Shown here: positions 51,538-59,824 of the stretch, piece after piece
Layout of the letters: each line of letters starts with the position of its first letter
How positions within the stretch are numbered: position 1 is the stretch's first letter
Assembly (NCBI RefSeq): GCF_039134705.1
Contig: NZ_CP146256.1
Span: 558,001 to 622,000 of the forward strand
From: Kineothrix sp. IPX-CK
GTDB taxonomy: Bacteria; Bacillota; Clostridia; Lachnospirales; Lachnospiraceae
DNA length: 64,000 bases
Reading direction: 5' to 3'
Program-made: the position numbers and the translations under genes
The notes under the pieces: generated by a model
The model's input: the letters and a program-made list of their open reading frames with translations, nothing else
Told to the model about the DNA's origin: nothing
Databases searched by the model: none

Positions 51538-52444
51538 TAGAGTTGGAGAAAAAATAAAGCTTACAAGTATAGATGAATTGTTATGTGTTCCAGAAACGAA
51601 TGGAACGATTGAAATTGAATTGGGATTGATTTCGGCATTTGAAAATCATCCGTTTCGAGTAGTCGATGATGAAAAGATGGAGGAACTGGTAGAAAGCATC
51701 CGCCAGCAGGGAATTCTTTCGCCGGTGTTGGTGCGTCCTGATGATGAGGGTGGCTATGAAATGATATCTGGTCACAGACGACTGCATGCAGCTACAATCG
51801 TTGGGCTTAAGAAGATACCTGCCATTGTAAAGGAGCTTACGGATGACGAGGCAATCATTGCCATGGTTAATGCTAATCTGCAAAGAGAAGAAATCCTGCC
51901 GAGTGAAAGAGGGTTCTCTCTTAAGATGAAGATGGATGCCATGCGACATCAAGGCTCTTGTCGACATGATGTCGCCAAGTTGAGTGTGGTGGAAAGAAAG
52001 ACAGCGACTATCGTAGGAGAAGGAAGCGGATTGACCGGACGAAGCGTTCAAAGATACATACGACTGACAGAACTGATTCCGGAGCTTTTGGATATGGTTG
52101 ATACAAAAAGGCTGTCATTGGTAAATGGCGTTGATATTTCCTATTTTGATAAGGATGTTCAGAAGTGGCTGTACGAATATATAAAGGATAACGGAAACCT
52201 TAAGCCGGAGCAGATTGCGGCACTCAAGGAGCAACGTAATCTGGAAAATATGACACAGTATACGGTGATAGCAATTCTAAATGATGCACTTCCGAAAAAG
52301 AGTGCGGTTAAGAAAGTAAGCTTTTCTGAAAAGAAGTTATCGAAGTATTTTCCGGCAGATTATCCGGCATCAAAGTGTGAGCGTATTATTACGGAACTGT
52401 TGGAGAAATGGAAATTGGAGCAGGAGGCACAGGATGGCATTTAA
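51530..52444 (+). CDS. parB: ParB/RepB/Spo0J family partition protein
   Basis: A 304-residue centromere-binding protein. The N-terminal ParB/sulfiredoxin domain has NHPFRVVDDEKMEELVESIR, PVLVRP and the CTP-binding motif ISGHRRLHAA (about 82), then NLQREEILPSERG. The HTH lies near GLTGRSVQRYIRLTELIPEL (about 165). The C-terminus (about 255-304) is a separate charged domain. It overlaps parA by 8 bases. The matching parS site has not been found by eye; repeats at 54074 are one candidate. Confidence 0.92.
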   Translation: MASRVGEKIKLTSIDELLCVPETNGTIEIELGLISAFENHPFRVVDDEKMEELVESIRQQGILSPVLVRPDDEGGYEMISGHRRLHAATIVGLKKIPAIVKELTDDEAIIAMVNANLQREEILPSERGFSLKMKMDAMRHQGSCRHDVAKLSVVERKTATIVGEGSGLTGRSVQRYIRLTELIPELLDMVDTKRLSLVNGVDISYFDKDVQKWLYEYIKDNGNLKPEQIAALKEQRNLENMTQYTVIAILNDALPKKSAVKKVSFSEKKLSKYFPADYPASKCERIITELLEKWKLEQEAQDGI

Positions 52445-52790
52445 TTATTATAAGAAATCTGATGCAGGACAATTTAGTTTCATTCGTATTCCCAAGGCTT
52501 TAATGACAGAGGAGTCTTTTGACTCCCTGTCGCTTCAGTCAAAGCTATTGTATGGAATGTTGATAGACAGAATGGGTGCATCCTGCAAAAATCAGTGGAT
52601 TGATGAAGAGAACAGAGTTTATATCGTTTATCCGATTCAAGAGATACAAAAGGACATGAAGGTATCCAAGCATAAAGCAATTGATTGTCTTTCGGAATTG
52701 GAGAACATCGGTCTTGTTGAAAAGAGGCTACGAGGGAACGGCAGACCTACGCACTTATATGTAAAAAATTTTGTATCTGCTTCCGTGTGA
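52434..52790 (+). CDS. RepA_N-type protein lacking the C-terminal domain
   Basis: A 118-residue protein matching only the N-terminal winged-helix region of replication initiator A: FSFIRIPKALMTEESFDSLS, SKLLYGMLIDRMGAS, VYIVYPIQEIQKDMKVSKHKA, and the end HLYVKNFVSASV. The two longer paralogues in this element continue with a C-terminal domain that is absent here. It may be a stand-alone DNA-binding regulator or a remnant of duplication. It overlaps parB by 11 bases and has AGGAGGC. Confidence 0.8.
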   Translation: MAFNYYKKSDAGQFSFIRIPKALMTEESFDSLSLQSKLLYGMLIDRMGASCKNQWIDEENRVYIVYPIQEIQKDMKVSKHKAIDCLSELENIGLVEKRLRGNGRPTHLYVKNFVSASV

Positions 52791-52827
52791 AGTGCAGAAA
52801 TTGCACTCCAGAGAAAGGAGGACCAAC

Positions 52828-53781
52828 ATGGAGCAAAAAATACGATTTGATTATTTTTATGGAAAAGAAGCAGATACGTTTACCTTTTATAGAATACCAA
52901 AGCTGTTGTTTACGGAGCCGATGTTTAAAGGATTATCTAGTGAAGCAAAGATTTTGTATGGCTTGTTGTTGGACAGAATGTCTTTATCTATTAAAAACGG
53001 CTGGTTTGATGAAGAAGGGCGTGCCTACATATACTTTGCTATCGAAGATATCGCTGAATTATTAAACTGTGGTAAGAATAAAGCAGTACGTTCCTTACAG
53101 GATTTGGTGGATGATACCGGTATTGGTCTCATCGAAAAGAAGCGTCAGGGGCAGGGAAAATCCAATATTCTGTATGTGAAGAACTTTATAATAGAAGAGC
53201 AGAATGGTATTTCCGGTGATTCTGAGCAAAATACTACCGGTTCAGAAGTTTACTTTTCGACATTCAAGAATGTTGAAAAAGGGGATTCTAGGATACCCAA
53301 AAGTAACATTCAAGAAGTTTCATTTTGGGGAGCAAATAATAATAAAATGATATATAATAACATAAGTGATACAGAATCTAATCTTATCGTATCTGCTGAG
53401 ACAGGATATGATGTGATGAGAGAATATGAGCAAATCATCAAAGAAAACATAGAGTTTGAATTATTGCTTGCTCGTAATCCATACGACAGAGAAACTCTGT
53501 TGGGGATAGTGGATCTTATGCTGGAAATGGTTTTGGCTAAAGCGGATGAAGTGGTTATTTCCTGCAATCGCTATCCAACGGAGCTTGTGAAATCCAAGAT
53601 GCTTAAATTGAATTCAGCGCATATTGAGTATGTCTTGGATTGCATGAGAAAGAATACTACGAAAGTGAAAAACATTAAGAAATATTTGCTGGCTGCGTTA
53701 TTTAATGCATCCACAACAATGGGAAGTTACTATCAGGCAGAAGTGAATCACGATTTTCCACAATATGCCGTTGCAAGATAA
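52828..53781 (+). CDS. Replication initiator protein A (RepA_N plus DUF6017)
   Basis: A 317-residue initiator-like protein. The N-terminal RepA_N winged helix (FTFYRIPKLLFTEPMFKGLS, AKILYGLLLDRMSLS, YIYFAIEDIAELLNCGKNKA) is followed by a Ser/Asn-rich linker (about 130-200) and a C-terminal DUF6017-like helical domain (LLARNPYDRETLLGIVDLML ... SAHIEYVLDCMRKNT ... YYQAEVNHDF). In plasmids this family binds an origin and starts replication. The iteron-like repeats 290 bases downstream may be its target. SD AAAGGAGG. Confidence 0.87.
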   Translation: MEQKIRFDYFYGKEADTFTFYRIPKLLFTEPMFKGLSSEAKILYGLLLDRMSLSIKNGWFDEEGRAYIYFAIEDIAELLNCGKNKAVRSLQDLVDDTGIGLIEKKRQGQGKSNILYVKNFIIEEQNGISGDSEQNTTGSEVYFSTFKNVEKGDSRIPKSNIQEVSFWGANNNKMIYNNISDTESNLIVSAETGYDVMREYEQIIKENIEFELLLARNPYDRETLLGIVDLMLEMVLAKADEVVISCNRYPTELVKSKMLKLNSAHIEYVLDCMRKNTTKVKNIKKYLLAALFNASTTMGSYYQAEVNHDFPQYAVAR

Positions 53782-53789
53782 GGGAGTAA

Positions 53790-54065
53790 ATGAAAATGAG
53801 GATATTGAAAAAAGTGTTATTATTTCCGGTACGGCTGGTGCTGATGTTTATAAATTTGCTATTAGACTTGTTTATGAGGGTAGAGAGCTTAGTCGCTGGA
53901 ATAGGCGGGCTGTTTTTACTGGCATGCTTAATTTATTCGCTGATTAACCTGATCTGGATACATGTGGGGATACTTTTCGGCATTATTGTTGTTGGAGTGG
54001 TATTTGTGTTACTGACTGCGGAGATAAAAGTGGCGATTGAAATTTTGCTGGAGAAAATGGCGTGA
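53790..54065 (+). CDS. Small membrane protein of the conjugative element
   Basis: A 91-residue hydrophobic protein with a basic N-terminus and three likely membrane segments (LLFPVRLVLMFINLLLDLFM, VAGIGGLFLLACLIYSLINL, GILFGIIVVGVVFVLL). SD AAGGGAG. Function unknown; it may take part in entry exclusion or surface assembly, but nothing in the sequence decides this. It is followed by the iteron-like repeats. Confidence 0.72.
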   Translation: MKMRILKKVLLFPVRLVLMFINLLLDLFMRVESLVAGIGGLFLLACLIYSLINLIWIHVGILFGIIVVGVVFVLLTAEIKVAIEILLEKMA

Positions 54066-54073
54066 ATTGCAAA

Positions 54074-54113
54074 ATGTCCACCAAATGTCTACCAAATGTC
54101 CACCAAGTGTCCA
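54074..54113. repeat. Iteron-like 11-base tandem repeats
   Basis: Three copies of ATGTCyACCAA (54074-54084, 54085-54095, 54096-54106), then a part copy GTGTCCA. The period equals one DNA helical turn, as in initiator or partition-protein sites. A perfect TATAAT lies at 54143-54148, and a GGACAA/TTGTCC hairpin at about 54148-54191. Candidate origin or parS of the element. Confidence 0.65.
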
Positions 54114-54222
54114 TTTTCAAATGATTTTACCTATGTTATATTTATAATGGACAATCGAACGGGGAACACGAAAAGCCCCCACCGGTTGTCCTTGGCTTTT
54201 GCAAAAGAAAATATGGGAATTC

Positions 54223-54270
54223 AAAGCGTCAGCTTACAGCACTATGTTGTGGGTCTGGCGCTTTTGTTTT
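54223..54270 (+). terminator. Hairpin terminator or attenuator before the DUF5688 gene
   Basis: AAAGCGTCAG pairs with CTGGCGCTTT around a 22-base loop, then TTGTTTT. The same left arm (AAAGCGTCAGC) recurs in the terminator after the gene. Confidence 0.72.
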
Positions 54271-54341
54271 ACCCGGGAACCGGAAGCGGGGATGACGATT
54301 TCTGCTTCCAATACAGATTAAGAAAGAACGAGGTAGACAGA

Positions 54342-55418
54342 ATGAATAACGAAGAATTCAAAAATGAGTTTGTGGATGCCGTGAAGGAAGCACTTTACGA
54401 AAGAGGCAACGAGGTTGACATCAAAATCACCACTGTTGAAAAGATGAATGAAGGTTATGAAGCGATGACTGTTACTCCGGAAGGAAGTAATGTTGGTATG
54501 AATATGAATCTTGAGGTGTTCGCTGAGGCTTACGAAAGCGGTGTTCCTTTTGATGAAATCGTAGAGCAGGTTACACGCAAGATTGAAGATCATCTAGCTA
54601 ATATGCCAACTTTCGATGTTGCACAACTCACTGATTATGAGCAGATGAAGGAAAGGCTCTCCATGGAAGTAGTTGCTCTTGACAGAAATGCAGATTTGCT
54701 TGCCAAGGTTCCTCATCAGGAGATGGAGGATATGGCAGTTGTCTACAGATTTGTGGTAGAGAGCGATGACAATGGCAGAGCTACAATGCTGGTCACGAAT
54801 GACATCTTGGATAAGATGGGAGTTACACCGGAACAGCTTCATGCAGATGCACTTGAGAATGCACCGGAGCTTAGACCAGTAGTGATTAAGGGTATGAGCG
54901 AAGTCATGATGGAGATGATGGGACCTGATGCGGCGGATATGTTTGGACTGGCCGAAATGCCACAGGACGAAAAGATGTATGTCGCAACTGTGCCGGATAA
55001 AATTGCCGGAGCCGGAGTGATTGCATATCAGAACTTCATGGATGAAGCTGCTGAAAGACTTGGCGGTGACTTCTTTATCTTGCCGTCTTCTCTCCATGAA
55101 GTATTATTGGTTAGAGATGATGGCGAGGTCAACTACAGCGATTTAAAGGCTATGGTTGAGGAAGTAAATGCTACACAGGTTTCTCCGGAAGAGAAGCTTA
55201 CTGATAGCGTATACCACTACGACAGCAAGGAGCATATTTTTGAACTTGCAGAGAAGTTTGAGGCACGCCAGAAAGATAAGGAAGCGGATATTACTTCTGA
55301 GAAGGAAGAAAAGGCTTCTGTTTTAGGAGACCTTAAAGCAAAGAAGGATGAGGTTGCAAAACAGCCTAAGAAAGAGACTGTGGAAAAAGCAACAAAGAAT
55401 AAGGGCGAAGAGCTCTAA
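54342..55418 (+). CDS. DUF5688 family protein
   Basis: A 358-residue acidic protein typical of Firmicute conjugative elements. The first 290 residues form one domain (NNEEFKNEFVDAVKEALYER, PFDEIVEQVTRKIEDHLANM, EDMAVVYRFVVESDDNGRAT, FFILPSSLHEVLLVRDDGE). The tail from about 300 is low-complexity Lys/Glu (KDKEADITSEKEEKAS) ending KGEEL. Function is unknown. The start is the ATG at 54342 after GAGGTAGAC; the longer frame to 54096 would run through the iterons and hairpins and is rejected. It is flanked by two terminators, so it may be a single-gene unit. Confidence 0.82.
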   Translation: MNNEEFKNEFVDAVKEALYERGNEVDIKITTVEKMNEGYEAMTVTPEGSNVGMNMNLEVFAEAYESGVPFDEIVEQVTRKIEDHLANMPTFDVAQLTDYEQMKERLSMEVVALDRNADLLAKVPHQEMEDMAVVYRFVVESDDNGRATMLVTNDILDKMGVTPEQLHADALENAPELRPVVIKGMSEVMMEMMGPDAADMFGLAEMPQDEKMYVATVPDKIAGAGVIAYQNFMDEAAERLGGDFFILPSSLHEVLLVRDDGEVNYSDLKAMVEEVNATQVSPEEKLTDSVYHYDSKEHIFELAEKFEARQKDKEADITSEKEEKASVLGDLKAKKDEVAKQPKKETVEKATKNKGEEL

Positions 55419-55429
55419 TCATAAGTGAT

Positions 55430-55475
55430 AAAAGCGTCAGCACTGGATATTAACTCTGGTGCGAGACGCTTTTTT
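55430..55475 (+). terminator. Terminator after the DUF5688 gene
   Basis: AAAAGCGTC pairs with GACGCTTTT, with a second inner stem GCAC/GTGC; the T-run follows. Confidence 0.85.
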
Positions 55476-55510
55476 ATTGAGCAATGAATGGAAAACAGGA
55501 GGATTTATTC

Positions 55511-55711
55511 ATGTCAAGAGAATATAACGTAGCTAAAACAATGACCAGTAATTATTCATCGGTAATCGGTAAAAAGGAGCCGTTGCCCCATCCACAGAAC
55601 TGCAAGACGGAGTGCCCTTATGGCTATGGAAGAGCTTTCTGCTTTCCTTGCATGGCTAAGATTATGAGTGAGCATAATGCTGCGAAGAAAGCGGCAGCTT
55701 CAAATGCATAG
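55511..55711 (+). CDS. Small cysteine-rich protein of the conjugative element
   Basis: A 66-residue basic protein with four Cys arranged CKTEC and CFPC (CxxxC, 9 residues, CxxC), which suggests a zinc knuckle. The tail is Ala/Lys-rich. The start is the ATG at 55511 with AGGAGG; an upstream ATG at 55484 precedes that SD. The third RepA_N gene begins 2 bases after its stop. It may act as a small nucleic-acid-binding partner; function unknown. Confidence 0.75.
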   Translation: MSREYNVAKTMTSNYSSVIGKKEPLPHPQNCKTECPYGYGRAFCFPCMAKIMSEHNAAKKAAASNA

Positions 55712-55713
55712 AG

Positions 55714-56616
55714 ATGACATTTGATTATTTTTATAAGGAGCAGTCGGAGCAGTATGCATTTTATCGCATTCCGAAGGCTCTTATAGTGGACGAAGAGTTT
55801 GCAGATTTATCTACAGATGCCAAGCTTCTATATGGTCTGCTGTTAGATAGGGTGTCTTTATCATCCAGCAGTGGATGGTTGGATGAATGTGGGAGAGTGT
55901 ATATCATTTACACAATCAAGAGCATTCAAAGGGATATGTGCTGTGGTGTAAAAAAGGCAGTGAAGCTCTTAAAAGAATTAGAGGGGGCTGGTCTGATTGA
56001 AAAAGTAATTCAAGGTCAGGGGAAGCCTGCGCTTATTTATGTGAAGAACTTTAGTGGGGTATTGTTAAAAGGACAAGACAAGAGTTGTCAAAAGGACAAT
56101 TCTGGGATTTCCCAAAGGACAACGCTAGAAGTGTCAAAAGGACAACCAAATAAGACTGAGAGTAATAATACAGAGTATAGTAATACGAATCCTATCCTAT
56201 CCGTGGTGGATAAGGATGCGGATAAGGAAGAGAGAGATTCTTATTTCCAATACTTTTATGACCGCATAGACATGGATATTTTGTTGGAACGATATCCTTA
56301 TGACAAAGAAGTACTGGAGGCAATATTTAATCTTGTGTTAGATGTAGTCTGCTCTAAAAGAAAGACAATTCGCATTGCCGGGGATGACAAACCGGTTGCT
56401 GTAGTAAAGGCTCAGTTTATGAAAATACATTCGGGGCATGTGGAGTATGTAATGGACTGTCTGAAAAACTGTTCATCGAAGGTTCGCAATATAAAGCAGT
56501 ATATATTAGCGACGCTCTATAATGCCCCTTTAACTATGCAAAGCTATTATCAGGCATGGGTCAATAATGATATGGCTACAGGAAAATTTTACGGAGGTAC
56601 AGATGAGAGAGATTGA
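55714..56616 (+). CDS. Replication initiator protein A (RepA_N plus DUF6017), second copy
   Basis: A 300-residue paralogue of the 52.8 kb initiator. RepA_N part: YAFYRIPKALIVDEEFADLS, AKLLYGLLLDRVSLS, YIIYTIKSIQRDMCCGVKKA. A linker with many Gln/Asn/Ser follows (about 125-165), then the DUF6017-like part LLERYPYDKEVLEAIFNLVL, SGHVEYVMDCLKNCS and YYQAWVNNDM. No SD is visible; it is probably coupled to the small Cys-rich gene. Its end overlaps the next gene by 14 bases. Confidence 0.87.
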   Translation: MTFDYFYKEQSEQYAFYRIPKALIVDEEFADLSTDAKLLYGLLLDRVSLSSSSGWLDECGRVYIIYTIKSIQRDMCCGVKKAVKLLKELEGAGLIEKVIQGQGKPALIYVKNFSGVLLKGQDKSCQKDNSGISQRTTLEVSKGQPNKTESNNTEYSNTNPILSVVDKDADKEERDSYFQYFYDRIDMDILLERYPYDKEVLEAIFNLVLDVVCSKRKTIRIAGDDKPVAVVKAQFMKIHSGHVEYVMDCLKNCSSKVRNIKQYILATLYNAPLTMQSYYQAWVNNDMATGKFYGGTDERD

Positions 56617-57013
56617 AATTAGCATCCAGTTAAATCCGGTAGAGGATGGCGCAAGTTTTATTCCGGATAGAGTGATACGTAAGGATAAAGGTGCCTTAAT
56701 TATTGGCACAAATGGAGAATTCCGTGTTGCTGAGGAAGAAGAGGCTTATGAACTTCTGGACAGATTGGCAGTAAATTGTGCTTCGGACTATATGGGCAGA
56801 ACAGAATACTTAGTGATTTTTAATGCCAAAAAGGTGCTTTGTGTTGGGGGTACTAAATTTGTTGTTGGTTCTGTGATGATTGTAAAGGGAACGGATAGAG
56901 GTCTTGAATTCCTTGATGAAGAGGAAGTGGAAGAGGCAAAAGCGGAATTCATTAGCAGGCTGGCTGTATTGTGCGGTAGTGGCATTCAGTTTTCTGCATA
57001 TGAAATTGGATAA
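56603..57013 (+). CDS. Unknown protein of the conjugative element
   Basis: A 136-residue acidic protein (MREIEISIQLNPVEDGASFI ... GSGIQFSAYEIG). The middle is GTNGEFRVAEEEEAYELLDR and VVGSVMIVKGTDRGLEFLDEEEV, with strand-helix alternation but no known motif. The start at 56603 has CGGAGG. It belongs to the run of accessory genes between the initiator and the transfer genes. I do not recognise it. Confidence 0.72.
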   Translation: MREIEISIQLNPVEDGASFIPDRVIRKDKGALIIGTNGEFRVAEEEEAYELLDRLAVNCASDYMGRTEYLVIFNAKKVLCVGGTKFVVGSVMIVKGTDRGLEFLDEEEVEEAKAEFISRLAVLCGSGIQFSAYEIG

Positions 57014-57028
57014 GGAGGAGCATGAGAA

Positions 57029-57361
57029 ATGAGTAGAACAATTCCCAGAGCGTATGTAACGGCTGCGTGGAGTAAAAATCCGGTAGAAGCAGAGGATGAA
57101 GCAAAAAAGTATTGCAGAGAGCTTGTAAAGGCAGGTTATCTTCCACTTTGCCCGGTATTGGCATTTAACGGTGTTATCAGTGATGAGGACCCGGATGCAG
57201 AGAAGAAACGCAGAGAAATGTCGGAGGATTTACTAAAAAGAGCAAGATTTTTAGTAGTATGCGGCGAGGTCATCAGTGATGAGGTAAAGGAAGAGATTTC
57301 CATTGCAAAGCATTCCAAGGTGATTCCCACAACGCTGTCCGGAATATTACAGTGTGGATAA
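57029..57361 (+). CDS. Nucleoside 2-deoxyribosyltransferase-like protein (DUF4406/DUF7768 type)
   Basis: A 110-residue protein with a compact Rossmann-like fold: RAYVTAAWSKNPVEAEDEAK at the start, AGYLPLCPVLAFNG in the middle, and LLKRARFLVVCGEVISDEVK late. This is the pattern of small proteins related to nucleoside deoxyribosyltransferases that are often carried by mobile elements. Catalysis is not assured; the ligand is not known. SD AAGGAGGAG. Confidence 0.75.
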   Translation: MSRTIPRAYVTAAWSKNPVEAEDEAKKYCRELVKAGYLPLCPVLAFNGVISDEDPDAEKKRREMSEDLLKRARFLVVCGEVISDEVKEEISIAKHSKVIPTTLSGILQCG

Positions 57362-57385
57362 TGTACATCGGAAGGAGGGAGAAAA

Positions 57386-57883
57386 TTGCAGGAAGATGTA
57401 GAAAACAAAACAGTGAACCTGGCGGTGAAATCCTCGAAGGTCACTGCCACGGTTCTATATAAAGGTTTAAGAGCATTTATCAACCACCAGAAAAAGAAAG
57501 CTTTGGAGAAGCAAAGGGCTGGCGAAGAGTCAGTGAAAGGCGAGCAATCAGTAAAAGAGCTAATTGGTCAGGGACAGGGTGTATCCAGTATGCCAATTGG
57601 GGATAAGGGAGTCAAAGACTTTAAGAAAATCTGCAAAAAGTATGGTGTGGACTTTGCGATAGTGAAAGACAAAAACGAGCATCCACCAGTATATACAGTT
57701 TTCTTTAAGGCGAAGGATGCAGATGCAATAGCCAGTGTATTAAAAGAGTATTCAGCGAAGCAGATGAAAAAACAGGCGAAAAAAGAGCGACCAAGTATCT
57801 TAGAAAAACTAAAGAAATTCAAGGATATTGTGGCGAGAACTCCAAAGAAAGAGAAGGAAAGACGGAAGGAGCATGAGCGATGA
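57386..57883 (+). CDS. PcfB family conjugation protein (DUF3801)
   Basis: A 165-residue basic protein. The core is NLAVKSSKVTATVLYKGLRA (about 10-30) and FKKICKKYGVDFAIVKDKNE (about 79-98), then VYTVFFKAKDADAIASVLKE, with a Lys/Arg-rich tail. PcfB proteins work at the relaxosome, linking DNA to the coupling protein PcfC, encoded directly after with a 4-base overlap. The start is a TTG at 57386 with GGAAGGAGGG at good spacing; there is no in-frame ATG nearby. Confidence 0.85.
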   Translation: MQEDVENKTVNLAVKSSKVTATVLYKGLRAFINHQKKKALEKQRAGEESVKGEQSVKELIGQGQGVSSMPIGDKGVKDFKKICKKYGVDFAIVKDKNEHPPVYTVFFKAKDADAIASVLKEYSAKQMKKQAKKERPSILEKLKKFKDIVARTPKKEKERRKEHER

Positions 57884-59649
57884 AAAATAAAAATCTAAAG
57901 AAGATGCTTATTCTGAGTGTTCCTTATATTTTGATAGGAGCATTTGCTACAAATCTTGGAGAGGCGTGGCGATTAGCAGAAGGAACGAATCTGTCTGAAA
58001 AGATACAGGGTATGGTTTTAGGTGGCGGATTTAGCGTAGCATTCGCTAATCCACTACCGAGTTTATATTTGCTGGATTTAGTGATTGGTATTATCGTAGG
58101 TGCAATTCTGCGTCTGGCAGTGTATCTGAAAGGCAAAAATGCAAAAAAATACAGACATAATGTTGAGTACGGTTCTGCCCGATGGGGAACGCAGGCGGAT
58201 ATTGAACCATTTGTAGATAGCACGTTTGAAAATAATGTGTTATTGTCTCAAACGGAACGAATTACAATGAATGGCAGACCTGCGGAACCCAAGTATGCAC
58301 GAAATAAGAATGTACTTGTGGTAGGTGGTTCGGGTTCCGGTAAAACGCGATTTTTTATTAAGCCCAATTTACTTCAAATGCATTCTTCATATTGCGTCAC
58401 CGATCCGAAGGGTACAATAGTAAATGAAGTGGGGAACGCACTTTTGAAGAATGGATATGAAATAAAAATCTTCAATACCATCAATTTCAAGAAAAGTATG
58501 CACTACAATCCATTTGCTTATGTTCACAGTGAGAAGGACATTCTAAAGCTGGTAACTACCCTGATTGCAAATACGAAAGGGGAAGGAAAAGGCGGCGATG
58601 AATTCTGGGAGAAAGCAGAAAAACTGTTGTATTCGGCACTGATTGGCTATATTCATTATGAGGCTCCGGAGGAAGAACAAAATTTTTCCACATTGCTGGA
58701 GCTTATTAATGCAATGGAAGTTAGAGAGGATGATGAGGAATTTAAGAATCCGGTAGACCTTATGTTTGATGAACTAGCAGAGAGAGACCCAGACCATTTT
58801 GCGGTAAGGCAATATCTCAAATTTAAGTTAGCGGCCGGCAAAACTTCAAAATCGATTCTTGTCAGCTGTGGTGCGAGACTTGCACCGTTTGATATTAAAG
58901 AACTTCGTGAGATAACATCGTATGATGAGTTGGAACTGGATATGTTGGGAGATAGGAAAACGGCATTGTTTTTGATTATGTCAGATACGGATGCCACCTT
59001 TAATTTTCTGATTTCCATGGTTTATACGCAGTTATTTAACTTGCTTTGTGAAAAGGCAGATGATGTATACGGTGGAAGATTACCGATTCATGTGCGATGC
59101 TTGATAGACGAAATGGCGAATATCGGACAAATACCAAATCTGGAAAAACTTATGGCGACGATACGTTCCAGAGAAATCTCGGCTGCATTAGTGTTGCAGG
59201 CGAAGTCGCAGTTAAAGGCAATTTATAAAGACAACGCAGATACCATTATAGGTAACTGTGATTCCCAAATCTTTTTGGGTGGTTCTGAGCAAACAACTCT
59301 TAAGGACCTGAACGCTACTCTTGGTAAAGAGACAATTGATATGTATAACACAGGAGAAACTAGAGGACAGTCTCAGAGCTATAATTTGAATTATCAAAAG
59401 TTAGGGCATGATCTGATGAGCATTGATGAGTTGGCAGTTATGGATGGTGCAAAGTGTATTGTTCAGATTCGAGGTGTAAGACCATTTCTATCAGATAAGT
59501 ATGACATTACAAGACATCCAAAGTATGGACTTACAGCGGATGCAGACAAAAGGAACTGGTTTGATATAGAGAAGTTCCTTAAAAGAAAAGACAATTTAAT
59601 ATTGAGTGGAGATGACAAATTTACAGTCATCGAAGTGAACGAAGAATAA
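57880..59649 (+). CDS. VirD4/TraG-like coupling protein (PcfC type)
   Basis: The ATPase that brings relaxase-bound DNA to the type IV secretion channel. It has 589 residues. Two N-terminal membrane segments (ILSVPYILIGAFAT, and LYLLDLVIGIIVGAILRLAV) precede Walker A GGSGSGKTR (149-157) and Walker B CLIDEMANIG (about 407). YGSARWGTQADIEPFV before the P-loop is typical of this Firmicute group. A strong terminator follows, so the next genes start from another promoter or by read-through. Confidence 0.95.
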   Translation: MKNKNLKKMLILSVPYILIGAFATNLGEAWRLAEGTNLSEKIQGMVLGGGFSVAFANPLPSLYLLDLVIGIIVGAILRLAVYLKGKNAKKYRHNVEYGSARWGTQADIEPFVDSTFENNVLLSQTERITMNGRPAEPKYARNKNVLVVGGSGSGKTRFFIKPNLLQMHSSYCVTDPKGTIVNEVGNALLKNGYEIKIFNTINFKKSMHYNPFAYVHSEKDILKLVTTLIANTKGEGKGGDEFWEKAEKLLYSALIGYIHYEAPEEEQNFSTLLELINAMEVREDDEEFKNPVDLMFDELAERDPDHFAVRQYLKFKLAAGKTSKSILVSCGARLAPFDIKELREITSYDELELDMLGDRKTALFLIMSDTDATFNFLISMVYTQLFNLLCEKADDVYGGRLPIHVRCLIDEMANIGQIPNLEKLMATIRSREISAALVLQAKSQLKAIYKDNADTIIGNCDSQIFLGGSEQTTLKDLNATLGKETIDMYNTGETRGQSQSYNLNYQKLGHDLMSIDELAVMDGAKCIVQIRGVRPFLSDKYDITRHPKYGLTADADKRNWFDIEKFLKRKDNLILSGDDKFTVIEVNEE

Positions 59650-59690
59650 CTCTTTTAACTTGCGATAAAGGCAGGTTGAAGAGTTTTTTT
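59648..59690 (+). terminator. Terminator after the coupling protein gene
   Basis: AACTCTT-AAC-TGC pairs with GCA-GGTT-AAGAGTT, then a run of seven T. Confidence 0.85.
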
Positions 59691-59800
59691 ATTGCCCGGA
59701 TTTCGGTTCGGGTGAGGTACGGCCGTATTTCCAAAGTCAGTCGACGGGCTTTGGAGCAGTAACTATACGATCTTTTGGTCAAGGAAATATATCACACAAT
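59691..59800 (+). other. Structured leader of the first Maff2 gene
   Basis: Two hairpins: CCCG...CGGG (about 59695-59712) and CCAAAG...CTTTGG (about 59739-59765). No clear -35/-10 pair is seen. It may be a 5' leader that protects or regulates the Maff2 message. Confidence 0.4.
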
Positions 59801-59824
59801 TTTATTTTATGGAGGATTAGAATT

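Noticed and set aside
54096..54341. 82-residue extension of the DUF5688 protein
   Set aside because: It covers the iteron-like repeats, a -10 box and a terminator-like hairpin; the ATG at 54342 is the credible start.
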